NCBI GenBank assembly: GCA_050954885.1
Contig: JBPBPI010000223.1
Span: forward strand, 1-20,548
Origin: JBPBPI01 sp050954885
GTDB taxonomy: Bacteria; Pseudomonadota; Alphaproteobacteria; Caedimonadales; Caedimonadaceae
Direction of reading: 5' to 3'
DNA: 20,548 bases
Program-made: the position numbers and the translations under genes
The notes under the pieces: generated by a model
What the model was told of the DNA's origin: nothing
The model's database searches: none
Seen by the model: the letters and a program-made list of their open reading frames with translations, nothing else
In this document: positions 7,970 to 15,572 of the stretch, piece by piece
Layout: each line of letters starts with the position of its first letter
Position numbering within the stretch: position 1 is the stretch's first letter

Positions 7970-10404
7970 ACCGCCATCCTTAAATACTCTGGCAACCATT
8001 GCTCTGGTGTCATCCCTTCTTTAAACAGCGTTTCAAACAGGGCGAGATTGTCCGCACTGGTACTTAACACTTTGGTATACGCCCCTAAGCTCTGTAAATC
8101 CAACGTCACGACTGCCGAAAAAGCTTTTGACGTGCCTTGCAAACTGGTTTTCTTGATCAAAAATTGCCGAGAGTTGGGATCAAGATTCTTAATAATGTCA
8201 TATTCCTCAGGCGTCACCTTAAAACCCTCGATATAGTCTTGAGCATTGGCTTTAGGATTGGCCAAGAAGATTTGGGTGGCACAGATTTCAACCACGGCAC
8301 GTGAAATCTCATGTTTGAGAATTTCATCGGGTGACTGCGTGGCCGCCACCAGAAAACCATTGAGCTTGCGAATCGTCTTCAGCTTGTTATAGGCAAAATC
8401 AGCAAAGACCTCATCGGAGATCCATTTCCAAAACTCATCCATGAAGATCACAACCCGTCGGCCGTCCAGCAGTTGGCTAATGCGATATAAAATGTAAAAA
8501 GAAATCGGGGAACAAATATCTTTATTGTCGAGAAACTCAGTGCCATCAAAGCCGAAGTTTGATCCCTGGTCTAAGTTAAAGCTGTCCTGCGCGTTATCAA
8601 AGATCCACCCAAATTCACCCGTCTTCGACCAGACCGAAAGCCGGGTCACCAAATCGTTGGCTTTCTCATCTCGACGGGTGGCTTTATTCAAATTATCGAG
8701 ACAGCGGGAAATCCCATAGATCCGTTTGGCTTGATCAAGGCTCATCACCGAATCAACACAATCACTAATACTGGAGAGTTCGCGTGCGGATAAGATTTCG
8801 CCAGACCGTGTGCAAAGAAGCCTGATGAGGGATTTTAAAAAAGCAATATTCTGTGGGCTGCCGTCTAACATGAAAGGATTCCATCCGGTCGCCACACCAC
8901 TTTTAAAGGTGTAATACGCGCCGCCCAATGCCCGAACACTGATTTCCGCCCCATGATCTTTGTCTAAAAAGATGGTGGTGAGTTTCTTGATGGGGGCACT
9001 GTCGGCAAACGAATCGTCATGATCATACTTTTGCACCATGTTGAGGAGAAATGACAGGAGCATGGTTTTACCACTGCCTGATGTTCCAATCACCGACGTG
9101 TTGGCCAGGTTTTTGTCCCCAAATTCATCTTTGAGCAAGCTTGAATCATGCAGATTCAGATAGTACGGTTGCTTGTTGGGTGTCTTTAAAATAGAGATCG
9201 CCTCCCCCCAACAGTTTTGGTCCCGCTTGCCTTCCTCAAAATTGTGCAACGTGGCAAAATCCACAAAGTTCTTGCTGCTCAGGAGCGTGAGACGTGGCCT
9301 TAAGTCAAAGAGGCCCGGAAGTTGCGCACAAAAAGCCGCAATCAACCCATGCGTTGAAAAAGCCGGCACAAAACTGTTGTCCGAGAGAATAGACAACATT
9401 TTGTTGCTGCTCTTGATCATGTCATGGGTGGTGTCGCCGTAGATCAACAGGGAAAAATGATAATTTCCAAAAAAAAGATCGCTGCTAATTAGGTCGCCCT
9501 TGGCTTCTAACAGCTCCTCTTGTTGCTTGTAAGCCTCATCGGAAACGGAACGTAACCTCTTTTCAACCACACGAATTGCACTTAAAGAATCACGCTTTTG
9601 AAGACAAGAAAAGCTTTGGGTTAAGACAAATTCACAGTCGGCAATCAACAAACTATTCAAAACACGGCTGTCCGTTTGTTCAGGAAGTTCCCTGATTTCA
9701 ATGGCGCGGAAGAATTTCCTGAGACCTTGGACATGCATTTCACCATTTTCATGGGAGAAGTAAACATCGGCCACACCCAGCCGATTGTAAATCGGCGTGT
9801 TTTGCACAGGCATCTTCTGCCAGACACCACTGATAAGAAAATTATAGAACTCAAGTTGATGGGAAAAAGTAAAGCCGCGATAATTAATATACGTTGTCAG
9901 TTGACGCCCCCCAAACCGCGTCACAAACGCAGAAATCCTCTCACAATAATCGTTCATTTCCGTTAAATGTGATTCGATGATCTCTTGCTGTTCACCAACG
10001 TTGAGCTTCTTGAATTGAGAATTTTCGAACTTGGAACCGGGTGAATAAACCAAGGTGAGGTAGAGTTTATTGGCCATAAAAGGCGATGAGTTGAGACCTT
10101 GATAGTAAAGGTCACTGATCTTGTTTGCAAAGTCGTTGCCGGATAGGCTATCAAAACGGTCTGTCAACTTTTCACGGATTATGTGCACATAAAAAGTCAC
10201 ACGGTCTGAGGCAAAACTTTTCAAAAAGGTGTGGGTTTGGGCATTGAAAATATCGCTATCAAGCATGCTGTCGCATTCAAAAGACGTGCCGCTTAAGGCC
10301 CAACTTGCGACAAAATCGTTCGTTAATGTTTTAACAACATGATCCGCCACGTGGCTGGAATAAGGAACAACTGTATGAAATGTTTTTCGCTCACTCAGTT
10401 TCAT
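7966..10404 (-). CDS. virB4: VirB4 secretion ATPase (CagE/TrbE/VirB family)
   Basis: 812 residues. It is the largest ATPase of the system and is needed for pilus building and substrate movement at the inner membrane. The N-terminal CagE/TrbE/VirB domain covers about 150-400. The ATPase domain carries Walker A GTSGSGKT (about 440-447) and Walker B VVIFMDE (about 651-657), followed by WKWI. The later AATQSPDEILKHE region matches the sensor area of VirB4 proteins. The start overlaps the virB3 3' end by 14 nt, and the stop overlaps the virB5 start (ATGA). Length is usual and no motif is damaged. Confidence 0.97.
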   Translation of the reverse strand: MKLSERKTFHTVVPYSSHVADHVVKTLTNDFVASWALSGTSFECDSMLDSDIFNAQTHTFLKSFASDRVTFYVHIIREKLTDRFDSLSGNDFANKISDLYYQGLNSSPFMANKLYLTLVYSPGSKFENSQFKKLNVGEQQEIIESHLTEMNDYCERISAFVTRFGGRQLTTYINYRGFTFSHQLEFYNFLISGVWQKMPVQNTPIYNRLGVADVYFSHENGEMHVQGLRKFFRAIEIRELPEQTDSRVLNSLLIADCEFVLTQSFSCLQKRDSLSAIRVVEKRLRSVSDEAYKQQEELLEAKGDLISSDLFFGNYHFSLLIYGDTTHDMIKSSNKMLSILSDNSFVPAFSTHGLIAAFCAQLPGLFDLRPRLTLLSSKNFVDFATLHNFEEGKRDQNCWGEAISILKTPNKQPYYLNLHDSSLLKDEFGDKNLANTSVIGTSGSGKTMLLSFLLNMVQKYDHDDSFADSAPIKKLTTIFLDKDHGAEISVRALGGAYYTFKSGVATGWNPFMLDGSPQNIAFLKSLIRLLCTRSGEILSARELSSISDCVDSVMSLDQAKRIYGISRCLDNLNKATRRDEKANDLVTRLSVWSKTGEFGWIFDNAQDSFNLDQGSNFGFDGTEFLDNKDICSPISFYILYRISQLLDGRRVVIFMDEFWKWISDEVFADFAYNKLKTIRKLNGFLVAATQSPDEILKHEISRAVVEICATQIFLANPKANAQDYIEGFKVTPEEYDIIKNLDPNSRQFLIKKTSLQGTSKAFSAVVTLDLQSLGAYTKVLSTSADNLALFETLFKEGMTPEQWLPEYLRMAV

Positions 10405-10750
10405 GATCAGTTGGCTTTTTTCGACTCAAGCTAAATATGTCAATAGGTTCGTAGCGCTGCGCAAAGAGCGCATTGGCTTTGTAGTATGAATTAGCGCGTC
10501 GGTTGCCTCGTGTTTTAAATTTCAAGTAAAGAAGGTTATAGATATGAGGGTCTTTTCTGGAAAGTAGGCTCAGGAGAAAAACGAGAATGGGGATCAAAAT
10601 CCAAAACAGAACTGAAAGATAGCACCCCAATAAAAACGGCACCGCACACACCACAAAGAGGAGTTGAATGGGAAGGCCAAAATAAGAGGCCGGACGCTCA
10701 AGCCCCTTATAGACTTGGTGCGACTGAGGTTTGTACTCTTCCATACTCAT
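10391..10750 (-). CDS. virB3: VirB3 inner-membrane protein
   Basis: 119 residues. After the short N-terminus with YKGLERPASYFGLP, typical of VirB3/TrbD, come two close membrane helices (about 28-48 and 49-65). Then follows the family pattern RKDPHIYNLLYLKFKTR and a polar tail. VirB3 works with VirB4 and VirB6 at the inner membrane. The start overlaps the virB2 stop (ATGA at 10750-10747). It is slightly longer than many VirB3 proteins because of the C-terminal tail. Confidence 0.92.
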   Translation of the reverse strand: MSMEEYKPQSHQVYKGLERPASYFGLPIQLLFVVCAVPFLLGCYLSVLFWILIPILVFLLSLLSRKDPHIYNLLYLKFKTRGNRRANSYYKANALFAQRYEPIDIFSLSRKKPTDHETE

Positions 10751-11019
10751 CCAACCAGCATCCTAGCAATTTCCGCCGCCGAGGCAATAATAATCGCGCC
10801 AATAATGATGGGCGCACATTCTTGAATCGTACTGCCGCCAAAGAGAACTTTATAGCCCACCCAAAGCGTGGCAAGGGTTACGGTGACAAGCGATAAACCT
10901 CTTAATCCTTCCTCAACATGGGTGAGCATGGCTTGGGCCCTTTGAAACTCGGCGTAGGCAGGACTGGCAAGACATGTGACATAAGCACTCAGAAAAAAAG
11001 AAGCATATTTTTGAATCAT
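10747..11019 (-). CDS. virB2: VirB2 pilin
   Basis: 90 residues. A long signal peptide ends in SPAYA (about residue 23), giving a mature pilin of about 67 residues. It has two hydrophobic helices (GLSLVTVTLATLWVGYKVLF and CAPIIIGAIIIASAAEIARM) separated by a short polar loop (GGSTIQE). This is the TrbC/VirB2 fold. It is the first gene of the secretion operon. The ribosome site is poor, and the 5' flank holds overlapping inverted repeats (11027-11060), so expression may be controlled at this point. Confidence 0.93.
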   Translation of the reverse strand: MIQKYASFFLSAYVTCLASPAYAEFQRAQAMLTHVEEGLRGLSLVTVTLATLWVGYKVLFGGSTIQECAPIIIGAIIIASAAEIARMLVG

Positions 11020-11026
11020 AAGGCAT

Positions 11027-11060
11027 CACTAATTTTTAGTTGATAATCAAGATGTTAGTG
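11027..11060. promoter_or_regulatory. Inverted repeats just upstream of virB2
   Basis: Three nested symmetries lie 8-41 nt before the virB2 start: ACTAA-TTT-TTAGT (11028-11040), TTGAT-A-ATCAA (11040-11050), and CACTAA (11027-11032) with TTAGTG (11055-11060). They overlap the leader and the ribosome-binding zone, so they could be an operator or an RNA element for the whole secretion operon. I found no convincing -35/-10 pair next to them. Confidence 0.5.
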
Positions 11061-11245
11061 AGTCTATCTTAGACTTCTCGACAAAAGCAATTGAAATTTG
11101 TTGGTTGTTTGTGAATTGACGTTTTAACTCTCTTAAAGCATTGATGTTTTGGATCGCTAAAAGACCAGGAAAAGAGGGGTTATTCACATATCCACAGAAA
11201 AACGATTTCAACCTTCATGAATAAGAATGTATTAAACTTCATGAT

Positions 11246-11262
11246 GGTGACGTAAAGTACAC
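11246..11262 (+). repeat. Iteron A, copy 1
   Basis: 17-bp GGTGACGTAAAGTACAC, identical to the copy at 11271-11287. The copies are separated by a T-rich 8-nt spacer. Confidence 0.85.
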
Positions 11263-11270
11263 TCATTTTT

Positions 11271-11287
11271 GGTGACGTAAAGTACAC
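11271..11287 (+). repeat. Iteron A, copy 2
   Basis: Exact second copy of GGTGACGTAAAGTACAC, ending 45 nt before the stop codon of the first rep gene. Confidence 0.85.
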
Positions 11288-11332
11288 GGATAACTCCAAT
11301 TTTCCTCAGTTTATTGACATGCTGTTGACAAG

Positions 11333-12250
11333 TTAATTTTGATAGAAAGAAGGTTTCAGACAAAGCCTGCCTTTCAAAAAATCAATATTTAATTCAGGAT
11401 GTAAAACTTGAAGGCGTGTGATGTGCATGCGGCAGTCACGTGAGAACACTTTCAGATCAGCATATTGCCCACCGAGTTGCTGTTGAAGACTCTGCCAACT
11501 GATATAAACAGGTTTCTGAAGATTAAACACCCGCCATGAGAGGAACATGTACAGATCAAGCCCTAAGGGCGAATTTTTAAGAAGACTCAGAACACGTAAA
11601 TCTAAAGGAACGGCATGACGAATGATTTCGTTGAAAAAATCTGTATTGAGTTTGATATAACTTTCCCATGAAGAAGAGTCTTGAGTATCTTTCTCATCCC
11701 ACCATAAATGTGATTGATGTGAGACTTGGATATTTGTACGTGACCATCTTTTATCTGTCTCATATGTCCAAGCAAAGGACGCGCTCAGGGTCCGTTTCAA
11801 TTGCATTTGCAACTGTTTGTACTGCTTGCCACCTCTTTTCATACCTAGGAATGCGATAAATTGAGAAAAACTTTTACCAAGATAAATAATAGGCGATTGT
11901 GTCTTGACAGCTTGCGTCACAAGATACGCCAGAATAAGACGAGGGTACGCCCCATATGGCAAGCCAATCGGCTGACCATCTTTGTAAGCTGACACGATAT
12001 CGATCGATATATTACCGTTCATGCGATGCCAATTTCTAAGGCTAGGATCAGGCTCTCTGTAAGGCAGATTGACCATGAGTAGTAACCTTGACATGAACCC
12101 AAGCTCATCAGCCTCTTCACGGCTTTTCTCAGCAAGTTTTCCCGCAAGATGAATTACTTGACCTTGACGTTTGGACAAGGCAGATGCTTCTTTTTTGACC
12201 TTAGACTGAGACTTTGGAACCAAAGGAAGAACATCACCTATTTTTTTCAT
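11333..12250 (-). CDS. repA: RepA-type plasmid replication initiator, copy 1
   Basis: 305 residues. It matches what I know of plasmid RepA proteins (RepA_C-type): the central PYGAYPRLILAYLVTQAVKT, then a long helical and beta region with TNIQVSHQSHLWWDEK, FFNEIIRHAVPLDLRVL, SPLGLDLYMFLSWRV and a winged-helix-like C-terminus QQLGGQYADLKVFSRDCR. The N-terminus is short and basic. The start has a strong ribosome site (AAAGGAAAAGG, 4 nt before ATG). It is the last gene of a mobC-relaxase-rep line-up and ends against iteron set A. By eye about 70% of residues match the second RepA (16899-17846), so the two are paralogues or came from two related plasmids. Confidence 0.88.
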   Translation of the reverse strand: MKKIGDVLPLVPKSQSKVKKEASALSKRQGQVIHLAGKLAEKSREEADELGFMSRLLLMVNLPYREPDPSLRNWHRMNGNISIDIVSAYKDGQPIGLPYGAYPRLILAYLVTQAVKTQSPIIYLGKSFSQFIAFLGMKRGGKQYKQLQMQLKRTLSASFAWTYETDKRWSRTNIQVSHQSHLWWDEKDTQDSSSWESYIKLNTDFFNEIIRHAVPLDLRVLSLLKNSPLGLDLYMFLSWRVFNLQKPVYISWQSLQQQLGGQYADLKVFSRDCRMHITRLQVLHPELNIDFLKGRLCLKPSFYQN

Positions 12251-12313
12251 GCACCTTTTCCTTTTATCATGATTTTTTAATTTCTTTCTTAAACTAAAAT
12301 AGAAAATTATCTT

Positions 12314-13495
12314 TTAAAACCGAATTTTTGGGTTTTGGAGTTTAAGTCGCAGTTCTGATTCTCGTTTAAATGTTTCTTTATAGGATGGATCTAACAGAAG
12401 TTTCTTTTCATGGTTAAATTTCTCTCGTTGTTCAAGTTGTTTTACGGCTTGTGCGGGGCTGTCTAATTTGATTTCTGTCTCGTGTTTGACCTTGGAGAAA
12501 TCAAGGTGACTGTCAGATCTCTCAATTTGCCATTGGTTACGCTTCGCTTCTTTCCAAGACAAAATGGTTTTGCGGTCATTACCATAGACCGGAACTTTGA
12601 TTGTGGTGTGACCAACCTTTTTGACTTTAATCAAATCGCCTTGTTGAATCTTGTTTCGAGAAATTTCATCCAATAGTTCCTTGCCCCAAATGGTGACCTC
12701 TTGACCATGAGACGTTTTATACACAAGATAACCATTTTTCTCATTGTCTTTGTCGAGTTGATAGGAAGCTGTTCCAAAGTCCACAACCTCATAAGTGTTT
12801 TTACTCTTAGGTGATAATAATTCTTGATATGCGTCTAACTTCTGACCGTATTTCCTTGTGGCTTTCACATCGTAGCCAAAGTTAATTAAGTTTTGACAAA
12901 AGCTTTCTCGGGTCGCTCTTAAATCGCTCTTTCGGATATTAATCCGCTCTCCTGTATCTTTGTGAATGTTCAACACCACATGCACATGCGGATTCTTTGT
13001 ATTTTCGTGATAACTCATCACAAAATAGTTATCAGGATACTTCTCTTTTAAGGTTAAGGCCGCTGTTTTCAGCATATCTTCTCGTGTCACACCAACCATG
13101 TTTGACGCTGAAAACACAATGTTTTGAGTGAGTTTTGCCTCTTTTTTTTGCGGATCCTGTGTGGGTACATTTTCTTGTAAGAGACGAACGGCATCCTCGA
13201 CCTCTTCTTTGGTTTTATAGGCAATACCGTTAGAATCAATGATCTCAAGTTCTCCTTCCTGGCTCATGTAATACACAGCACCCCTGATGCCCTTCTTGCT
13301 TCGCGCGCCGCCTGTGATTTTAACAATGACCTCACGGCTATAAGGGGCTTTCGTTGAAAAACCGTAGGAGACGCTAGATTTTGCTTGCATCTTAAGTTTG
13401 CGGTTAATTTTATAAGCAAACGCAGACTTGCTGGCACGCTCACTTTTTACTTTCTTATAACGCCAGTCGTCTTCAACTTTAACGCCCACCAACAC
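12314..13495 (-). CDS. VirD2/MobA-like relaxase (MOB-P type)
   Basis: About 390 residues. It nicks oriT, stays bound to the 5' end and is carried through the T4SS. Motif I is RGAVYYMSQEGELEI, with the likely catalytic Tyr at 75 or 76. The metal-binding three-His motif III is HENTKNPHVHV (His163, 170, 172). Both are as in VirD2/TraI-type MOB-P relaxases. The region after about 215 is basic and shows no further domain. The frame opens at a GTG at 13495 inside the 3' end of the MobC-like gene. The GTG at 13489 has better spacing to AAAAGG, and an ATG at 13390 is also possible; the first conserved motif lies after all three. It is followed 63 nt later by the rep gene. Confidence 0.92.
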   Translation of the reverse strand: MLVGVKVEDDWRYKKVKSERASKSAFAYKINRKLKMQAKSSVSYGFSTKAPYSREVIVKITGGARSKKGIRGAVYYMSQEGELEIIDSNGIAYKTKEEVEDAVRLLQENVPTQDPQKKEAKLTQNIVFSASNMVGVTREDMLKTAALTLKEKYPDNYFVMSYHENTKNPHVHVVLNIHKDTGERINIRKSDLRATRESFCQNLINFGYDVKATRKYGQKLDAYQELLSPKSKNTYEVVDFGTASYQLDKDNEKNGYLVYKTSHGQEVTIWGKELLDEISRNKIQQGDLIKVKKVGHTTIKVPVYGNDRKTILSWKEAKRNQWQIERSDSHLDFSKVKHETEIKLDSPAQAVKQLEQREKFNHEKKLLLDPSYKETFKRESELRLKLQNPKIRF

Positions 13496-14036
13496 GACCT
13501 TTTACTTTAAGTTTAAAATTGCTAGAGCCACACTTTTCCAGATAACTTATTTTATCCTTAAGCTCTGTCATCAATGTCATCAATTCTTGGCAAATATTGA
13601 TATTATGGTCAGAGAGCGATCGACCCTCACGGACAAGGCGATTGATATTCGTACCCAGGACATTGATGGATGATTTGATAGCGTGAATCGCCTTAAGTTC
13701 CTCTTGAGTGAGTTTTGGTTTTTGAGCCAAGCTGGAGACGATTCTGTATCGAACTTCTTTCGTCAGGCTCCAGTCATTTTGGGTCGCATGTTCCTGTAGC
13801 AAATCTGTCTCACTGGCTGTTAAGCAAACCCGAATCCTTGTGTCTTTCTTCTCAACCTTTCCTACCTTTTCATCGAACGTTATTGGGTACTTTTTAAGGG
13901 ACGAAGTTAATATAAAATTGACATAACCACTCAAAGACATTTGAACAGATCTAGCTTCTTTTTGTAAAAGATCGAATAAACTTTCATTCACACGTACTTT
14001 AATAATTTTATCTTTTTTCTCCCGCTCTTTTGCCAT
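13479..14036 (-). CDS. MobC/TraJ-like relaxosome accessory protein
   Basis: 185 residues from the ATG at 14036-14034, behind AGAGGTGA with ideal spacing. A more upstream ATG at 14057 has no ribosome site. A ribbon-helix-helix-like N-terminus (KVRVNESLFDLLQKEAR, then SLSGYVNFIL) is followed by a second similar unit (RIRVCLTASETDLLQEHA) and the MobC-type helix SINVLGTNINRLVREG. The end is a Lys-rich tail. Such proteins bind the inverted repeat at oriT and position the relaxase. The candidate oriT lies about 150 nt upstream, and the relaxase frame overlaps its 3' end, both as expected. The two RHH-like units in one chain are of note. Confidence 0.85.
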   Translation of the reverse strand: MAKEREKKDKIIKVRVNESLFDLLQKEARSVQMSLSGYVNFILTSSLKKYPITFDEKVGKVEKKDTRIRVCLTASETDLLQEHATQNDWSLTKEVRYRIVSSLAQKPKLTQEELKAIHAIKSSINVLGTNINRLVREGRSLSDHNINICQELMTLMTELKDKISYLEKCGSSNFKLKVKGRVGGR

Positions 14037-14080
14037 TTTTTCTTCACCTCTTATCATTTGGCATCATCAAATTTCACACC

Positions 14081-14190
14081 ACAAGAGCCTGCGGCAGGCA
14101 TGTCCTTTGCGAACAGCAAAGGGCGGCGACGCAGTCGGAAACTGAGATCCGTTAGGAGCCAGTTTTGGCACAAAGTGCCTATCTTGCATC
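14081..14190 (+). other. Origin of transfer (oriT) candidate, IncP-type nic
   Basis: The + strand reads GGCAC-AAA-GTGCC (14167-14179), directly followed by TATCTTGC (14180-14187). IncP/RP4 oriT has an inverted repeat directly followed by CTATCCTGC, with the cut before the last C. By analogy the nick is at 14186/14187, with 3' DNA toward higher coordinates entering first. Upstream lie two more perfect inverted repeats, GCCTGC-G-GCAGGC (14087-14099) and CCTTTGC-GAACA-GCAAAGG (14104-14122). The site is between the MobC-like gene and the divergent small membrane gene, the normal place for a P-type oriT. Confidence 0.78.
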
Positions 14191-14236
14191 AACATCTTTA
14201 TATACTTAAATATTTCTATATCAGACTAAGTAACTG

Positions 14237-14265
14237 TTGACAACAATACAAGGCTTTTTTATTAT
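14237..14265 (+). promoter_or_regulatory. Sigma-70-type promoter for the small membrane gene
   Basis: TTGACA (14237-14242), a 17-nt spacer and TATTAT (14260-14265): a perfect -35 and a 5/6 -10. Transcription would start near 14272, about 30 nt before the ATG at 14302. It lies on the side of oriT that enters the recipient first, so it could drive early expression after transfer. Confidence 0.72.
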
Positions 14266-14301
14266 TTTAATGAAGATTTTTATTACTCAACGAGGGTTGT
14301 T

Positions 14302-14763
14302 ATGAGAGTTATCCCATTTCCAGATCAACAACAAAGAAGAGCCTTAAGACAGCAAAAGTTCATTCGAAAAAAACAAAATGTTTTGAACAAATTTAACGCT
14401 TTTGTGAAAAATTTCTTCTTTAAAATAGCCTATGGTCTCATCGTCCTTTTAGCCAATGTTCTTCATTATGCAACAACAATTTTCTTTTACGTATTATACT
14501 TCTTTCGCAAACCAATCTTGTTTGTTCTTTGTGGCATGTGTATCGTGGCTTATTTTCATCTAGGCCGAAAATTTATGACAGCAAATGATATCAGTATTGC
14601 GGTTTTTTTGTTGATATTTGTCCTCGTCCTTTCAAGCGAAAGAATTGCCGACAAGATTCAAACAAACATGCCGTTTCACCGTTTGTTCAAATGCAAAATA
14701 TACATTGAGCCTACAGAGCAAAACAAAACGACGAAATATATTTTGCTAGAACATTTAGATTGA
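14302..14763 (+). CDS. Small membrane protein of unknown function, leading region
   Basis: 153 residues; I recognise no family. It starts at an ATG behind GAGGG (5-nt spacing) and is served by the strong promoter at 14237-14265. The N-terminus is very basic (QQQRRALRQQKFIRKKQ), followed by hydrophobic segments at about 42-62, 66-86 and 96-116 and a polar C-terminus. With three segments the two ends lie on opposite sides of the membrane. It is the first gene to enter a recipient if the oriT call is right. Roles in protecting incoming DNA or in exclusion are possible but not shown. Confidence 0.7.
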   Translation: MRVIPFPDQQQRRALRQQKFIRKKQNVLNKFNAFVKNFFFKIAYGLIVLLANVLHYATTIFFYVLYFFRKPILFVLCGMCIVAYFHLGRKFMTANDISIAVFLLIFVLVLSSERIADKIQTNMPFHRLFKCKIYIEPTEQNKTTKYILLEHLD

Positions 14764-14833
14764 GGTCGCTTTTAAAAACTTAGGTTCTATTTCCTCTATG
14801 ATTTTAAACAAGCGTTTAAATGCGTTTAAACAG

Positions 14834-14864
14834 GCCTAGAGAGAGGGTAAAGGGTCATTGGCTA
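14834..14864 (+). repeat. Diverged direct repeat, copy 1
   Basis: Starts GCCTAGAGAG and ends TCATTGGCTA. It aligns with 15179-15208, which starts GCCTAGAGAG and ends TGATTGGCTA. Weaker similarity extends on both sides, suggesting an old duplication with a period of about 345 bp. Confidence 0.65.
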
Positions 14865-15026
14865 TATTTTAACCTTGAACCACAAACACGCTTTAGAGAC
14901 GATCTATAGCGTTTTTTAAAGGACGAGAGCATCAAGGGGTTGAATCCCATAAGGGATGACTCCATCTTTCCTCTTTTTTGTAAGTTATACCCAATCTTTT
15001 TGGATAAGTCTGAGGATAACTCCCTC

Positions 15027-15037
15027 TTCAAGGCATG
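15027..15037 (+). repeat. TTCAAGGCATG repeat, copy 1
   Basis: This 11-mer recurs at 15301-15311 in the same direction and as its reverse complement CATGCCTTGAA at 15647-15657. At the second site it forms half of a perfect 12-bp palindrome, AAGGCATGCCTT (15304-15315). Confidence 0.6.
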
Positions 15038-15178
15038 AAAAAGCTGATTTAGCTTAAGAAAAGATTACAATGATTAAAAAACAGACACAAAAAGCATAAA
15101 AATAGGGGAATAGTAGATAGAAAAGAGATTACGAAGAGAGGAAAGATGATTTAATGCTCTTTAATGGCCCTAGGATGA

Positions 15179-15208
15179 GCCTAGAGAGGGGATAAGGAGT
15201 GATTGGCT
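15179..15208 (+). repeat. Diverged direct repeat, copy 2
   Basis: Second copy of the 14834-14864 repeat, with one net base deleted and a few substitutions. Confidence 0.65.
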
Positions 15209-15331
15209 AAATTACTGCAGAGGACAAACAAAGTTGCTGTAAGGTGTGTTTAAAGCGGTTTTGTGTTAACAGACTAAAAACCTTACCTTGGGATTTTTCC
15301 TTCAAGGCATGCCTTTGCCTTGGGTGGAACC

Positions 15332-15395
15332 CTTGTGGGGCTTGTGGGCAAAAGGAAGCAAAGTGAAAGCTTTGCTCTTTTGTCCATCAACTCCA
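15332..15395 (+). repeat. Structured unit 1: CTTGTGGG pair, hairpin, TGTCCATCAA
   Basis: CTTGTGGGG and CTTGTGGGCA stand in tandem (15332-15350). Then follows a long hairpin, left arm 15346-15363 (GGGCAAAAGGAAGCAAAG), loop TGAAAG, right arm 15370-15385 (CTTTGCTCTTTTGTCC). It pairs almost fully apart from a 2-nt bulge. TGTCCATCAACTCCA comes at the end. The same edges recur in unit 2 (15573-15688). Confidence 0.65.
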
Positions 15396-15486
15396 CAGGG
15401 TTAAAAGGGTTTCTTTTCTTGTTAAATTTTAAAATCTCAGATCTGTTGCTGTTGTGAGGCGACGTGGGGGCACAGGGAGCAGACGG

Positions 15487-15531
15487 TGGATAACGTAGAG
15501 CCAAGCGAAGCGCAAGGCGGCACGTTATCCA
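15487..15531. repeat. 10-bp perfect inverted repeat, 25-nt loop
   Basis: TGGATAACGT (15487-15496) and ACGTTATCCA (15522-15531). The loop itself contains GCC and GGC near its ends around a purine-rich centre. No gene or terminator function is evident. Confidence 0.7.
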
Positions 15532-15572
15532 GGGGATGTGAACGTCTTGGTGTCCCCGGTCGACGAGATAAG

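Larger units (their letters stand above)
11165..11340. other. Origin-like region 1 (oriV candidate)
   Basis: This gene-free stretch holds, in order: a consensus DnaA box TTATTCACA (11180-11188), CTTCATGA twice (11213-11220 and 11237-11244), and the 17-bp iteron GGTGACGTAAAGTACAC twice (11246-11262, 11271-11287; period 25). It runs into the 3' end of the first rep gene. The same order and flanks recur at 15726-15890 with a different iteron. A DnaA box plus iterons beside a rep gene is the usual layout of an iteron plasmid origin. Only two iterons are present, so they could instead be operator sites for Rep autoregulation. Confidence 0.75.

Noticed and set aside
7970..7999. Upstream ATG (7999) as the start of virB5
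   Set aside because: It would place ten charged residues before the signal peptide. The ATG at 7969 gives a clean signal and the usual ATGA overlap with virB4.
11246..11287. Short CRISPR-like array (also at 15796-15836)
   Set aside because: Only two 17-bp copies with 7-8 nt T-rich spacers, beside DnaA boxes and rep genes; these are iterons.
14058..14240. 60-residue plus-strand frame across the oriT region
   Set aside because: It runs through the inverted repeats and nic motif, lacks a ribosome site and has no protein-like features.
15487..15531. Integron attC site or XerCD/dif site
   Set aside because: The arms do not fit the attC core consensus or the 11-6-11 dif layout, and there is no integrase or recombinase on the plasmid.
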